NCBI GenBank assembly: GCA_947630365.1
Contig: CANRHI010000005.1
Coordinates: 1-43,334 of the forward strand
DNA: 43,334 nucleotides
Reading direction: 5' to 3'
DNA from: an uncultured Clostridia bacterium
GTDB lineage: Bacteria; Bacillota; Clostridia; Christensenellales; Borkfalkiaceae
Part shown: positions 9,314 through 19,369 of the stretch, piece by piece
Numbering within the stretch: position 1 is the first letter of the stretch
How the letters are laid out: each line of letters begins with the position of its first letter
The notes under the pieces: generated by a model
The model's input: only the letters and a program-made list of their open reading frames with translations
The model's database searches: none
Told to the model about the DNA's origin: nothing
Position numbers and translations under genes: made by a program

Positions 9314-10864
9314 ATGGGTACTGTAACGCAGAAAAAGACAACGAAAAAGAGCACGGAAAAGGTCGAAGAGGGGATCGCGGTCGAAGTGCCGGCGGCTCCC
9401 GCCGTCGAGGAAGAAAAGCCCGCGGAGATCGTCGTCGAGGCGAAGAAGAAAATTCTCTTCGTCGCTTCGGAGGCGGCGCCCTTTATCGCGACGGGCGGGC
9501 TTGCCGAGGTCATCGGCTCGCTCTCCAAGGCGCTCGCGGGGAAGGGGAAGTACGACGTGCGCGTCATCCTACCGCTCTATCAGGACATCAAGAAGGATTA
9601 CCGCAAGGATTTCAAGTTTATCGGGAACATCTTCGTCCCGCTCTCATGGCGAAACCAATACTGCGGCATCTTCGAGTACACGGCGGATAACGTTACGTTC
9701 TACTTCGTCGATAACGAGTATTACTTCAAGCGCCCGGGCTGCTACGGCTACTACGACGACGGCGAGCGCTTCGCCTTCTTCTGCCGCAGCGTGATGGAGA
9801 TCCTGTCCTTCCTCAATTTCTATCCCGACGTCATGCACTGCCACGATTGGCAGGCCGCGCTCGCTGCGCTGTACCTGAAAACCATCTATTGCTTCCGCCC
9901 CGAATACCAGTTTATCCGTGCGGTGTTCACCATCCATAACATCGAGTATCAGGGCAAATATTCGCTGGATATCCTCGAGGACCTCTTCGGCATTTCCTAC
10001 CGCTACCAGTACCTCGTGGAATACGACCGCTGCATCAACCTCATGAAGGGCGCCATCGAGTGCTGCGAGCGGTTTACGACGGTCTCGCCCACCTACGCGG
10101 GAGAGATCAAGGATCCGTACTATTCGCACGGGCTCGATCCCATCATCCGCCGCAACGAATTCAAGCTGTGCGGCATTCTCAACGGCATCGACCCCGACTA
10201 TTACGACCCCGCGACGGATAAATCGCTTTTTGCGCACTATTCGGCGGAGGACCTTGCGGGGAAGGCGGTCTGCAAGGAAGAGCTCCAGAAAATGCTCAAT
10301 CTTCCCGTGAAGCCCGATACGCCCATCATCGCCATGATCACGCGGCTCGTCACCCACAAGGGGCTGGACCTCGTGCGCGAGGTCATCGAGCAAGTGCTTC
10401 GGCAGGATGTGCAGTTTGTGCTCCTCGGCACGGGGGATTCCTCCTACGAGAACTACTTTGCCGACCTTGCGAGAAGATATACGGGCAAGGTGGTCTCCGC
10501 CATCACCTTCAATTCCGACCTGTCGCGCAAGATCTACGCGGGCGCGGATATCTTCCTCATGCCCTCGAAGAGCGAGCCGTGCGGGCTTTCGCAGATGATC
10601 GCCTCCCGCTACGGCACGGTCGCCGTGGTGCGCGAGACGGGCGGGCTTCGCGACAGCATCACACCCTACGGGCTGGACGGGAACGGCTTCACATTTAAGA
10701 ATTACGACGCATACGACATGCTCTATGTGATCGGCGAGGCGATCAATACCTACCACAACAAGGAGGCGTGGTCGCGCCTCGTGAAGAAGGCGATGACGAC
10801 CGATTTCACTTGGGCGACCTCCGCGGGCTACTACGAGGGGCTGTATCTCGGTATGCTCAAATAA
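9314..10864 (+). CDS. glgA: glycogen synthase (GT5) with a charged N-terminal tail
   Basis: GlgA transfers glucose from ADP-glucose to growing alpha-1,4-glucan. The 516-aa protein has the GT5 start KILFVASEAAPFIATGGLAEV, but only after about 43 residues rich in Lys, Glu, Ala and Val (KKTTKKSTEK..., PAAPAVEEEK...), which look disordered and are absent from most GlgA. Other GT5 landmarks are HCHDWQAAL, TIHNIEYQG, the GILNGID block and the C-terminal PSKSEPCGLSQM with the nucleotide-binding Glu. The ATG at 9314 follows AAGGGGGTTATTC, which supports translation of the tail. Confidence 0.95.
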   Translation: MGTVTQKKTTKKSTEKVEEGIAVEVPAAPAVEEEKPAEIVVEAKKKILFVASEAAPFIATGGLAEVIGSLSKALAGKGKYDVRVILPLYQDIKKDYRKDFKFIGNIFVPLSWRNQYCGIFEYTADNVTFYFVDNEYYFKRPGCYGYYDDGERFAFFCRSVMEILSFLNFYPDVMHCHDWQAALAALYLKTIYCFRPEYQFIRAVFTIHNIEYQGKYSLDILEDLFGISYRYQYLVEYDRCINLMKGAIECCERFTTVSPTYAGEIKDPYYSHGLDPIIRRNEFKLCGILNGIDPDYYDPATDKSLFAHYSAEDLAGKAVCKEELQKMLNLPVKPDTPIIAMITRLVTHKGLDLVREVIEQVLRQDVQFVLLGTGDSSYENYFADLARRYTGKVVSAITFNSDLSRKIYAGADIFLMPSKSEPCGLSQMIASRYGTVAVVRETGGLRDSITPYGLDGNGFTFKNYDAYDMLYVIGEAINTYHNKEAWSRLVKKAMTTDFTWATSAGYYEGLYLGMLK

Positions 10865-10897
10865 AGAAAGGATTTTTTCGGGAGATACTTGCAATTT

Positions 10898-13324
<2,427 letters not shown>

Positions 13325-13328
13325 TTTC

Positions 13329-15158
13329 ATGAGCTACTATTTCGACCCACTCGACAGGGCATGCAAGAGCGCGACGGGCGCCGTCCCGCGCGGGACGGAA
13401 GTGACCTTTCGCATCTATGAACGAAACGAAAGCGGAGAAGAAAGCTTCTCCGCTTTGGGCTGTACGCTATATCTCTATACGGATGGGGAGGAGGCGCTTT
13501 CCTTCCCGATGAAGCGGGTGGGGGACCGCTTCGAGGTCGCCCTGCGGTTTCCCGTCACAGGGCTGTATTTTTACCACTTCGAGCTGGACGGAAGGCTGTT
13601 CGGTTGCGGAAGATTGCGCCGCGGAAGCATGAGCGAGCACGCGGAGAGCTGGCAAATCACCGTCTACGACGAAACCTATACGACGCCCGAGTGGATGCGC
13701 GGCGGCATCATGTATCAGGTCTTTCCCGACCGCTTCGCCCGCGAAGGCACGGAGCCCATCAAGCCGCATAAGATTTTACGAAGTGATTGGGGCGGAATGC
13801 CCGAATTTCGGCCCGCGCAAAACGGAAAGGTGTTGAATATCGACTTCTTCGGCGGGAATTTCAGGGGAGTAATGAGCAAGCTCGACTATTTGCAGTCGCT
13901 CGGCGTGACGCTCATCTACTTCAATCCCATCTTCGAGGCGAATTCCAACCACCGCTACGATACGGGCGATTACATGAAGATCGATAGGCTCCTCGGCACC
14001 GAGGAGGACTTCGACGAGCTCATTTTGGAGGCGAAGAAGAGGGGGATCCGCGTCATTTTGGACGGCGTATTCAACCACACGGGCGACGATAGCCGCTACT
14101 TCAATAAATACGGGCGGTACAAAGACGAGCTCGGCGCGCACCAGTCGCCCGATTCGCCCTATGCGGATTGGTACCATTTCACCGAGTATCCCGACGAATA
14201 CGACTGCTGGTGGGGCATCGACATCTTGCCCGCCGTCAACGAATCCTCCGAGAGCTACCAAAACTTCATCTGCGGGGAAAACGGCGTGCTCAAAACGTGG
14301 CTGCGGCACGGCATTGCCGGATACCGCCTCGACGTTGCCGACGAGCTGCCCGATTTCTTCCTCCAAAGGTTGCGCGACGCCGTCAAATCCGAAAATGAGG
14401 ACGCCGTCATCATCGGCGAGGTCTGGGAGGACGCCTCCAACAAGATCGCCTACGATGAGCGCAGAAAGTATTTGCAGGGGCTCGAGCTCGACAGCGTGAT
14501 GAATTACCCCTTAAAGGACGGCATCATCAGCTATGTTTTGTCCGGAAGCACGCTGCAGCTTCGCGAGACCATCGCGATGCTCATCGACAACTACCCGAAA
14601 TGCACCCTCGATTGCCTCATGAACGTGCTCGGCACGCACGATACGCCGCGCATCCTCACCGTACTTGGCGGCAGGGACTGCGCCGACAAGGAGGAAATGG
14701 CGGCCACCCGCCTTGGCGAAACGCAGCGGGCGCAGGCGAAGGAAAAGCTGAAAATGGCGGCGCTCCTTCAATATACGCTGCCCGGAGTGCCCTGCGTCTA
14801 CTACGGCGACGAGAGCGGCATGGAAGGCTATCGGGACCCGTTTTGCCGCCGCTGTTTCGACTGGGAGAATATCGACGGGGAGCTGCTTGACTTTTATCGG
14901 CAGCTCGGGCAGTTACGCCGCGGCGCGCTCTTCGAGCTCTTCCGTGACGGCGAGTACAGGGAAATTTACGCCGACAGAAGTTGCCTCGTCTTTGCAAGGC
15001 AGAAGGCGGGAAAGAGCGTATTCGTATTTACCAACAACGACCTCGGCGAACATACCGTAAAATTTGAGGGGACGTACAGAGAACTTCTCACCCAAAAACG
15101 CTACACGGGCGGTTTTTCCATGAAGGGCGTCTCCTACGGGGTGCTCGTAAAGGAATAG
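13329..15158 (+). CDS. GH13 alpha-glucan hydrolase, neopullulanase/cyclomaltodextrinase-like
   Basis: The 609-aa protein has an N-terminal beta-sandwich of about 120 residues, then a GH13 barrel starting at GGIMYQVFPDRFARE. Catalytic residues are visible: Asp in GYRLDVADELP, Glu in IIGEVWED and Asp in VLGTHDTPR. The combination of N-domain, PDRF segment and a DILPAVNESSESY loop is typical of intracellular maltogenic amylase/neopullulanase enzymes that hydrolyse maltodextrins. No signal peptide is seen, so it is cytoplasmic. It starts 4 bases after the glgP stop and closes the operon, probably clearing branched limit dextrins left by the phosphorylase. The exact substrate cannot be read from sequence. 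Confidence 0.88.
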   Translation: MSYYFDPLDRACKSATGAVPRGTEVTFRIYERNESGEESFSALGCTLYLYTDGEEALSFPMKRVGDRFEVALRFPVTGLYFYHFELDGRLFGCGRLRRGSMSEHAESWQITVYDETYTTPEWMRGGIMYQVFPDRFAREGTEPIKPHKILRSDWGGMPEFRPAQNGKVLNIDFFGGNFRGVMSKLDYLQSLGVTLIYFNPIFEANSNHRYDTGDYMKIDRLLGTEEDFDELILEAKKRGIRVILDGVFNHTGDDSRYFNKYGRYKDELGAHQSPDSPYADWYHFTEYPDEYDCWWGIDILPAVNESSESYQNFICGENGVLKTWLRHGIAGYRLDVADELPDFFLQRLRDAVKSENEDAVIIGEVWEDASNKIAYDERRKYLQGLELDSVMNYPLKDGIISYVLSGSTLQLRETIAMLIDNYPKCTLDCLMNVLGTHDTPRILTVLGGRDCADKEEMAATRLGETQRAQAKEKLKMAALLQYTLPGVPCVYYGDESGMEGYRDPFCRRCFDWENIDGELLDFYRQLGQLRRGALFELFRDGEYREIYADRSCLVFARQKAGKSVFVFTNNDLGEHTVKFEGTYRELLTQKRYTGGFSMKGVSYGVLVKE

Positions 15159-15190
15159 TATGTCTGACATAAATTACTATGTGTGACATA
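15159..15190. repeat. tandem pair of the TATGTCTGACATA palindrome
   Basis: A perfect 13-bp palindrome (15159-15171) directly abuts the TAG stop of the GH13 gene. A copy with one mismatch (15178-15190) follows after six bases. Related copies occur at 15704-15716, 29116-29128 and 36211-36223. Confidence 0.65.
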
Positions 15191-15311
15191 ATATAAGGGA
15201 AGTTTTTAGGGACGTCCGCTGCAAATTTTCGGGAAAAACCAAGGAAAAATCAAAATAAATTTTAAGAAAATCGTTCGAAAAAAATCGAAAATCTATACTG
15301 TAGTATCCCAA

Positions 15312-15336
15312 AAAAATTTTTTTTCGAAAAAGTCCC
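15312..15336 (+). repeat. attL: left copy of the 25-bp direct repeat flanking the prophage
   Basis: Five A, then a T tract, then CGAAAAAGTCCC. It matches 24 of 25 bases with 20841-20865. The two copies diverge completely to the right of CCC, as expected when a tyrosine recombinase exchanged strands here. A TTCG further right (15347-15350) faces the CGAA as an imperfect dyad. Confidence 0.75.
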
Positions 15337-15360
15337 GATACAATATTTCGGGATTTTTTT
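15331..15360 (+). terminator. bidirectional terminator fused to attL
   Basis: TCCCGA (15333-15338) pairs with TCGGGA (15348-15353), followed by TTTTTTT on the plus strand. On the minus strand the same stem is followed by CTTTTT. It can stop both the glycogen operon and leftward phage transcription. Half of its left arm lies inside the repeat core. Confidence 0.75.
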
Positions 15361-15395
15361 GAAGTCCACCCCATATATGCCCTATTTTGGGCTAT

Positions 15396-15427
15396 ACTAT
15401 TCGCAAAAGTTGTCTTTTGCGAATAGT
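15396..15427. repeat. perfect inverted repeat ACTATTCGCAAAAG / CTTTTGCGAATAGT
   Basis: Two 14-bp arms are separated by TTGT. Near copies lie at the other end of the phage (20615-20647 and 20710-20740), so in the circular genome all copies are in one intergenic region upstream of the Rep gene. Confidence 0.85.
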
Positions 15428-15700
15428 TAGATTATACTCTCCACTATCGCATTTGTCAAGAGCTTGGGCGAAAATTTTTTAGATTTTTTATTTTTTAGGT
15501 AAACCAAGCTCTAATGGCAGATAAACCGAAGCTCCAACGCCGCAAGGCTCTATCTGAGGAGTTTTGCGCGCTCTGCTTGCAGTGCCCTATGGGCACAGAA
15601 ATCGCGCAGGAACGTGCCACGCATAAAGGAATACGCAAAATCGGCAACTCGCACGCATAATCGCAACGTTCCTGCTTGATCGAGAACCAAATAAACGAAA

Positions 15701-15719
15701 TACTATGCGTGACGTAGTA
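15701..15719. repeat. phage-borne copy of the dispersed palindrome
   Basis: The reverse complement matches the host-borne copy at 29113-29131 at 18 of 19 positions. It lies immediately left of the hairpin after VP1. Confidence 0.55.
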
Positions 15720-15720
15720 A

Positions 15721-15744
15721 GAGACACGCCAGGTGGCGTGTCTC
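15721..15744 (-). terminator. hairpin after VP1 (terminator without U-tract, or structural hairpin)
   Basis: A perfect 10-bp stem GAGACACGCC / GGCGTGTCTC with an AGGT loop lies 24 bases after the VP1 stop. The minus strand lacks a T tract after it, so termination is uncertain. Confidence 0.5.
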
Positions 15745-15767
15745 CATGCAAACGCGGTATCGGAACG

Positions 15768-17678
15768 TCAAACAATGTCTAAACCAGGGACAGAATACAC
15801 AGGACCAGGAAACTCATGGTCAAGCGTAAACGTGAACAGAGCTTTGAACTGCGGAGCGTTCGAGGACTGCACAGCAAGTGTCTCGTCAAGAACGTCTTGT
15901 GCATTGCTTTCCATGAAAGCCGCGTCTGCCGAGGACTGCGCCGCATTGAACTTATCCTGATACGTCCACAAACTGACATTTTGAGGTGCCCCACTGCGCA
16001 TAAGACCCGTGACCGTGTCGGGGTGCTGTCGATACTCCCACCACGCTTCTTGATAGCCGAACACCGTTTTATTCGGGTCACTGCCAAATGGATTGACCGT
16101 TCGAAGCATAACGGGCTGTTCCGAAATGTTCGCCAAAATCGGCGTATAAAAATCAAGGTTATTCACGCGGAACCAATGCGGGTCCATGTACGCAGGATAC
16201 ACATTGCGTTGACGAACGCAGACAAGAATATGAACGAAACCATGCTCCAAAAACGTTTCATGGAACAAGAAACCGCCCTTTTGCGTGTAACCGAAGCCTG
16301 CAAGGTTACCCTGGGGGCTGGTATCGTCGGAAGCAGAAGTTTGCGCCGTCTGATACAATTCAAGCGGAAAGCGCACGTGTCCAAGCATACGAGGTATATC
16401 GCTATATGGGTCGTCTGCTTCCACGCCAAACATAGCATGGCAAAGCTCACGATAACGACTCCCTGCACGACCGTACAGCTCATAAAGCTGTTGCATGGCA
16501 AGACCAAGCCGAAGATCATCAACGGATATAGCGGTTATATCCGAAAGGTCAACCGTACCGCTCAAATCGGACATGGAACCCGTCAAACCGTTGATATAAT
16601 TTTGCGAAAGACCCGAACTCTCCTCAATCTTCAAAGACGTAAAAGACCTGGCACCACTTCCACCAGCTCCATTAGAACCAGGATTTGCGTCGGCAACAAC
16701 TCTAACAGCCGAGCCTGTAAATTCTAACGAAGAAAGAAAATCCAACGGACTTGAAGAATTAAGATTACGCACAACGACAGCTTGCGACGGTATCTTGACA
16801 GGAGCATCACCGCCAAGCGTAAACGTTACCTGAGGTCCCTTCTGTGGCGACGGAAGAACGGAAGTCAGCGCATCATGCAGTTTGCAAGCCTTCAAAGGCG
16901 CGGAAAGCGCACTCCACGAAGTTTTACGCGCAGGAATAGCCATGTCGCCCGTCATGTCCGAAGCCTTAGCACCGTCTCCGTAAACATCACGAAGCATAGA
17001 CCCGCCAGGATAGGAACCGTCCGAAACGGCTACACCCTCATTGTCAATCATGTAAGCCTTTGCGGAACCGTCTACACCTGTCGTGGTACCGACGGAGAGC
17101 AAAAAGCCCTCGTATACGTTCGCTTTGCTGAACGGAATGGGCGGCTGATAGTTTTGGTCACGGAAATACTCGTTATAAATTGCGAGATAGCCGCGGAAAG
17201 GCAAGTCATTCATAAGTTGAAGAACTTGCGCGGACAAAGGCTGTTGCGTGGGAAGTCCATAGAAATCGGCAACAGAGCCAACAGGGATAGACACACTACC
17301 CGAGCCTAAATTTGTGTAAAGTGGTGCAAGGGAAACGGGGTTTGCAGTCCAAGAACCGCTCGTGTTCTCCCCCATCACCTCTTTCCAAGCCGTATTCACA
17401 ACGCGGTTGGGAACGAAAAACGCATAAATATCGCAGAGCATTTCACCCATTGTAGGCGTTTTCAACGTCATCTGACGGATAACCTCATCAACAGTGACGG
17501 AATAGCTCTCCGAGGGAAGAACTTCAATACACTTGACGGGAACAATATCACCACCATTAAACGCCGTAAGGACACGGGTCGCTTCGGTCATACGCGACCT
17601 CTCCGCTTTACTCTGCGGAGCCTTATCAAACCGCGTCACACCGCCAACGACGGGAACCTGCGTATAATTACCTTTCAT
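15768..17678 (-). CDS. microvirus major capsid protein VP1
   Basis: The 636-aa protein begins with the VP1-type segment VTRFDKAPQSKAERSR and an FNGGDIVPVKCIEVLPSES block, then FFVPNRVV, which mark the gokushovirus capsid (phiX174 F homologue, viral jelly-roll). The C-terminal LDHEFPGPVYSVPGL is also typical. It is longer than most gokushovirus VP1, which are usually about 500-570 aa, suggesting enlarged surface loops. One candidate region is the Gly/Ser/Asn-rich stretch ANPGSNGAGGSGARSFTSL. The ATG overlaps the VP3 stop (TAATG) and AGGAAAGGACGG serves as the ribosome-binding site. It is the last gene of the phage transcript. Confidence 0.95.
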   Translation of the reverse strand: MKGNYTQVPVVGGVTRFDKAPQSKAERSRMTEATRVLTAFNGGDIVPVKCIEVLPSESYSVTVDEVIRQMTLKTPTMGEMLCDIYAFFVPNRVVNTAWKEVMGENTSGSWTANPVSLAPLYTNLGSGSVSIPVGSVADFYGLPTQQPLSAQVLQLMNDLPFRGYLAIYNEYFRDQNYQPPIPFSKANVYEGFLLSVGTTTGVDGSAKAYMIDNEGVAVSDGSYPGGSMLRDVYGDGAKASDMTGDMAIPARKTSWSALSAPLKACKLHDALTSVLPSPQKGPQVTFTLGGDAPVKIPSQAVVVRNLNSSSPLDFLSSLEFTGSAVRVVADANPGSNGAGGSGARSFTSLKIEESSGLSQNYINGLTGSMSDLSGTVDLSDITAISVDDLRLGLAMQQLYELYGRAGSRYRELCHAMFGVEADDPYSDIPRMLGHVRFPLELYQTAQTSASDDTSPQGNLAGFGYTQKGGFLFHETFLEHGFVHILVCVRQRNVYPAYMDPHWFRVNNLDFYTPILANISEQPVMLRTVNPFGSDPNKTVFGYQEAWWEYRQHPDTVTGLMRSGAPQNVSLWTYQDKFNAAQSSADAAFMESNAQDVLDETLAVQSSNAPQFKALFTFTLDHEFPGPVYSVPGLDIV

Positions 17679-18124
17679 TATTCACCGTCCTTTCCTGCGG
17701 ATGCAGGAGCGGGTGCAGGTGTCCCCTGCTCCGCTTGCTTTTTGGCAAAACGTTCTGCCGCCGCGCGAAATTCCGCGTAAAGGTGCCGAGCCGTATCATA
17801 GTCAAGACCAAGAGCCTTTTGGAGTTGTGTCACGTCACCAAGATTGCGACGTTGAGGAGCCGCCGCGATTGCGCCGAGCGGGTCGGAACGATAATCCGAA
17901 GAAGCCGCAAAAGAACTAACATACTCGGGCGTGATAGGATAGTCCTTTTCAACAAGAACTTCTCCTTTGAAGCCGTCGGAGGTCGTCCGCTCTTCAAGAG
18001 CAAAATATTTCCGTGTACGCCTATCCTGCACCGTTTGAACGGGAGTACGCTCGCGCAAATACCACGCAGGGGAATTGAAATACGGCGAGGAAGCAGGCAC
18101 TTTCAACTGTTCATTTCTTTTCAC
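17678..18124 (-). CDS. microvirus internal scaffolding protein VP3
   Basis: The 148-aa protein has the gokushovirus VP3 layout: a polar N-terminus, a middle acidic/aromatic part and a C-terminal NLGDVTQLQKALGLD helix followed by an Ala/Glu/Lys-rich end (FRAAAERFAKKQAEQ). Scaffolding proteins guide procapsid assembly and are not in the final virion. The start is GTG at 18124, overlapping the TGA of the 34-aa gene as GTGA; a GGAGGT inside that gene gives its ribosome-binding site. The overlap and shared signals indicate translational coupling. Confidence 0.88.
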   Translation of the reverse strand: MKRNEQLKVPASSPYFNSPAWYLRERTPVQTVQDRRTRKYFALEERTTSDGFKGEVLVEKDYPITPEYVSSFAASSDYRSDPLGAIAAAPQRRNLGDVTQLQKALGLDYDTARHLYAEFRAAAERFAKKQAEQGTPAPAPASAGKDGE

Positions 18125-18225
18125 AACCGAACACCTCCGCGAAACATAGAACCCGTATAAACTTGATGAGAATGCACGCCATAACGCGCAAAAGCCGAAC
18201 CGTTACGAACAGAAAAACGTGTCAT
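18121..18225 (-). CDS. 34-aa basic protein, VP8/J-like DNA-packaging candidate
   Basis: This ORF is short but well signalled. GAGGAGGT lies 6 bases before the ATG and the stop overlaps the VP3 start. The product is basic (four Arg, two His, no acidic residue) and ends in MFRGGVRL, resembling the MRGG-x-R-hydrophobic end of gokushovirus VP8 and other small DNA-binding proteins that coat the ssDNA during packaging (role of phiX174 J). It has fewer basic residues than typical VP8 proteins, so the identification rests on position, size and the C-terminal motif. Confidence 0.65.
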   Translation of the reverse strand: MTRFSVRNGSAFARYGVHSHQVYTGSMFRGGVRL

Positions 18226-18226
18226 G

Positions 18227-18499
18227 TTATACCTCCTCTGCAACATCATCCTGCGACTTGATAGGCGTAATCTTCGCCATGTGCGCAAGGGAAACGCTGT
18301 ACTGATACTCGCAAGCGGCATTGAGCACGTCCTTATCTTGGGCGAGCATATCCGCGAAGGCCTGAATATCCGCGGGAGAACCGACACGGAACGCAACGCG
18401 GACATCTTTGGAATGAACCGTGCGGAACATGAACCGATAGGCAACCACGCCTTCGAAACCGTCATGTTCCGTCACAAAATTTGTGGGAAAAAGTTTCAT
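18227..18499 (-). CDS. VP5-like non-structural microvirus protein
   Basis: The 90-aa protein starts at ATG 18499 behind AAGGAGA; the longer frame (from 18532) would overlap VP2 and lacks a signal. Small proteins beginning MKLF followed by a short alpha/beta domain occupy this slot in gokushoviruses and are called VP5 or ORF5, of unclear function and linked to genome replication control. Here the sequence (MKLFPTNFVTEHDGFEGVVAYRF) matches only loosely, so the name comes from position and size. No catalytic motif or membrane segment is visible. Confidence 0.55.
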   Translation of the reverse strand: MKLFPTNFVTEHDGFEGVVAYRFMFRTVHSKDVRVAFRVGSPADIQAFADMLAQDKDVLNAACEYQYSVSLAHMAKITPIKSQDDVAEEV

Positions 18500-18528
18500 A
18501 TTCAAATCTCCTTTTATTGATATTTCCG

Positions 18529-19101
18529 TCAATCACCGAAGCCAATCTTACCCATAGTCTGACCGCTACCCGAAAGACCGAGAGCGACTTTTGCGATAAG
18601 ACCAGCAAAAGCGGCGACCAACATTGCCGAATTATCTTGAACCTTATTATGATAATTCGAACCGCCCGAGCGAGCCGAAGAAGCCGAAGCCGAAGAAGCC
18701 GAAGCCGAAACGCCTTGTGGCGTAGAAGCTCCACCTTGCGAACCAAGAAGAAGCGCGGGACTAATGCCAGCAATTTTCATGTCCTCGACTGCTCTTTGAT
18801 ATGCCGTAGAACTCATACGCTCTTCAAAATCACGCTGTTTCTGTGCTTCACTCGCATTAAAATCGCGAGCAAGAGCCGCTTCACTATGAGAAAAAGCGTT
18901 TGCGTTATTTTGCAGCGCGAGATCTCGAAGATACTGATTATTCGCCGACATTTCGGCGCGATTGAAATCCTGTTTGTCTGCTTCGCTCGTACCCGTAAAA
19001 AGACGGACAAACCAATTTCTTTCCGCGTCCGCAGTCACATTATTCACGTCATAAGTCTGAATGCCAGCAGGAAGCGCACCACTTGAAAAATCAGTGTTCA
19101 C
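18529..19101 (-). CDS. microvirus DNA pilot protein VP2
   Basis: The 190-aa protein starts at GTG 19101 behind GGAGGTG and overlaps the upstream 80-aa gene by 11 bases. Pilot proteins (phiX174 H analogues) escort the genome through the cell envelope. Typical VP2 features are seen: a long polar helix with NRAEMSANNQYLRD and FNASEAQKQRDFEERMSSTAYQRAVEDMKIAGISPALL, the conserved gokushovirus VP2 core. A tandem Ser/Ala tract (SASASSASASSA), encoded by a GAAGCC-type repeat, then a hydrophobic Ala-rich segment (MLVAAFAGLIAKVALGL) follow. The C-terminus ends in GKIGFGD. Confidence 0.88.
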   Translation of the reverse strand: MNTDFSSGALPAGIQTYDVNNVTADAERNWFVRLFTGTSEADKQDFNRAEMSANNQYLRDLALQNNANAFSHSEAALARDFNASEAQKQRDFEERMSSTAYQRAVEDMKIAGISPALLLGSQGGASTPQGVSASASSASASSARSGGSNYHNKVQDNSAMLVAAFAGLIAKVALGLSGSGQTMGKIGFGD

Positions 19102-19333
19102 TCGAATAATCACCTCCAAGAGCCGACGAAATAGCTGCTTGAATTGCGTCAAGCCGCTGTTCCAACACCGTCACGCGCTCAGTGAGAGCGGCAACAGGTT
19201 GCGTGGACGGGCAAAGCGACTGCAACATTTTTTTCATGCTACCTGTGCGAACCCAATTACACAGGCAACCGAAAAGGCAAAGCAGAATACAAAGCCCGTC
19301 GGGGAGATACTGCAAAACAATATCCCAAGTCAT
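19091..19333 (-). CDS. 80-aa phage membrane protein, unknown; lysis-protein candidate
   Basis: I do not recognise a family. An AAGGAG ribosome-binding site precedes the ATG. Residues about 13-28 (GLCILLCLFGCLCNWV) form one hydrophobic, cysteine-rich transmembrane segment. A Lys-containing juncture (TGSMKKM) follows, then a heptad-like stretch (VAALTERVTVLEQRLDAIQAAISSAL) likely to form a coiled coil. The gene lies between Rep and VP2. One N-terminal membrane helix plus a short soluble tail is the layout of single-gene lysis proteins such as phiX174 E, and no other lysis gene is visible in the phage; this is inference only. Confidence 0.7.
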   Translation of the reverse strand: MTWDIVLQYLPDGLCILLCLFGCLCNWVRTGSMKKMLQSLCPSTQPVAALTERVTVLEQRLDAIQAAISSALGGDYSSEH

Positions 19334-19369
19334 GTGTTTTCTCCTTTTTTAACGTCACACGGACGAATT

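Larger units (their letters stand above)
15361..15767. other. phage non-coding region left of VP1
   Basis: There is no credible gene here. Together with 15159-15360 this is the 609-base gap between the GH13 gene and VP1. It holds a perfect inverted repeat at 15396-15427 (14-bp arms, TTGT spacer), a long-range pair AGAGCTTGG (about 15459) / CCAAGCTCT (about 15503), a copy of the dispersed palindrome (15701-15719) and a 10-bp hairpin next to VP1. In the circular phage it joins 20606-20840 to form one intergenic region of about 690 bases. Confidence 0.6.

Noticed and set aside
15816-16727. 303-codon plus-strand frame within VP1
   Set aside because: It lies antisense to the capsid gene, has no ribosome-binding site support and is of unnatural composition.
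18678-18712. Short tandem GAAGCC-type repeats, possible CRISPR or VNTR
   Set aside because: Units are 6-9 bases with no spacers and encode the Ser/Ala tract of VP2; not CRISPR.
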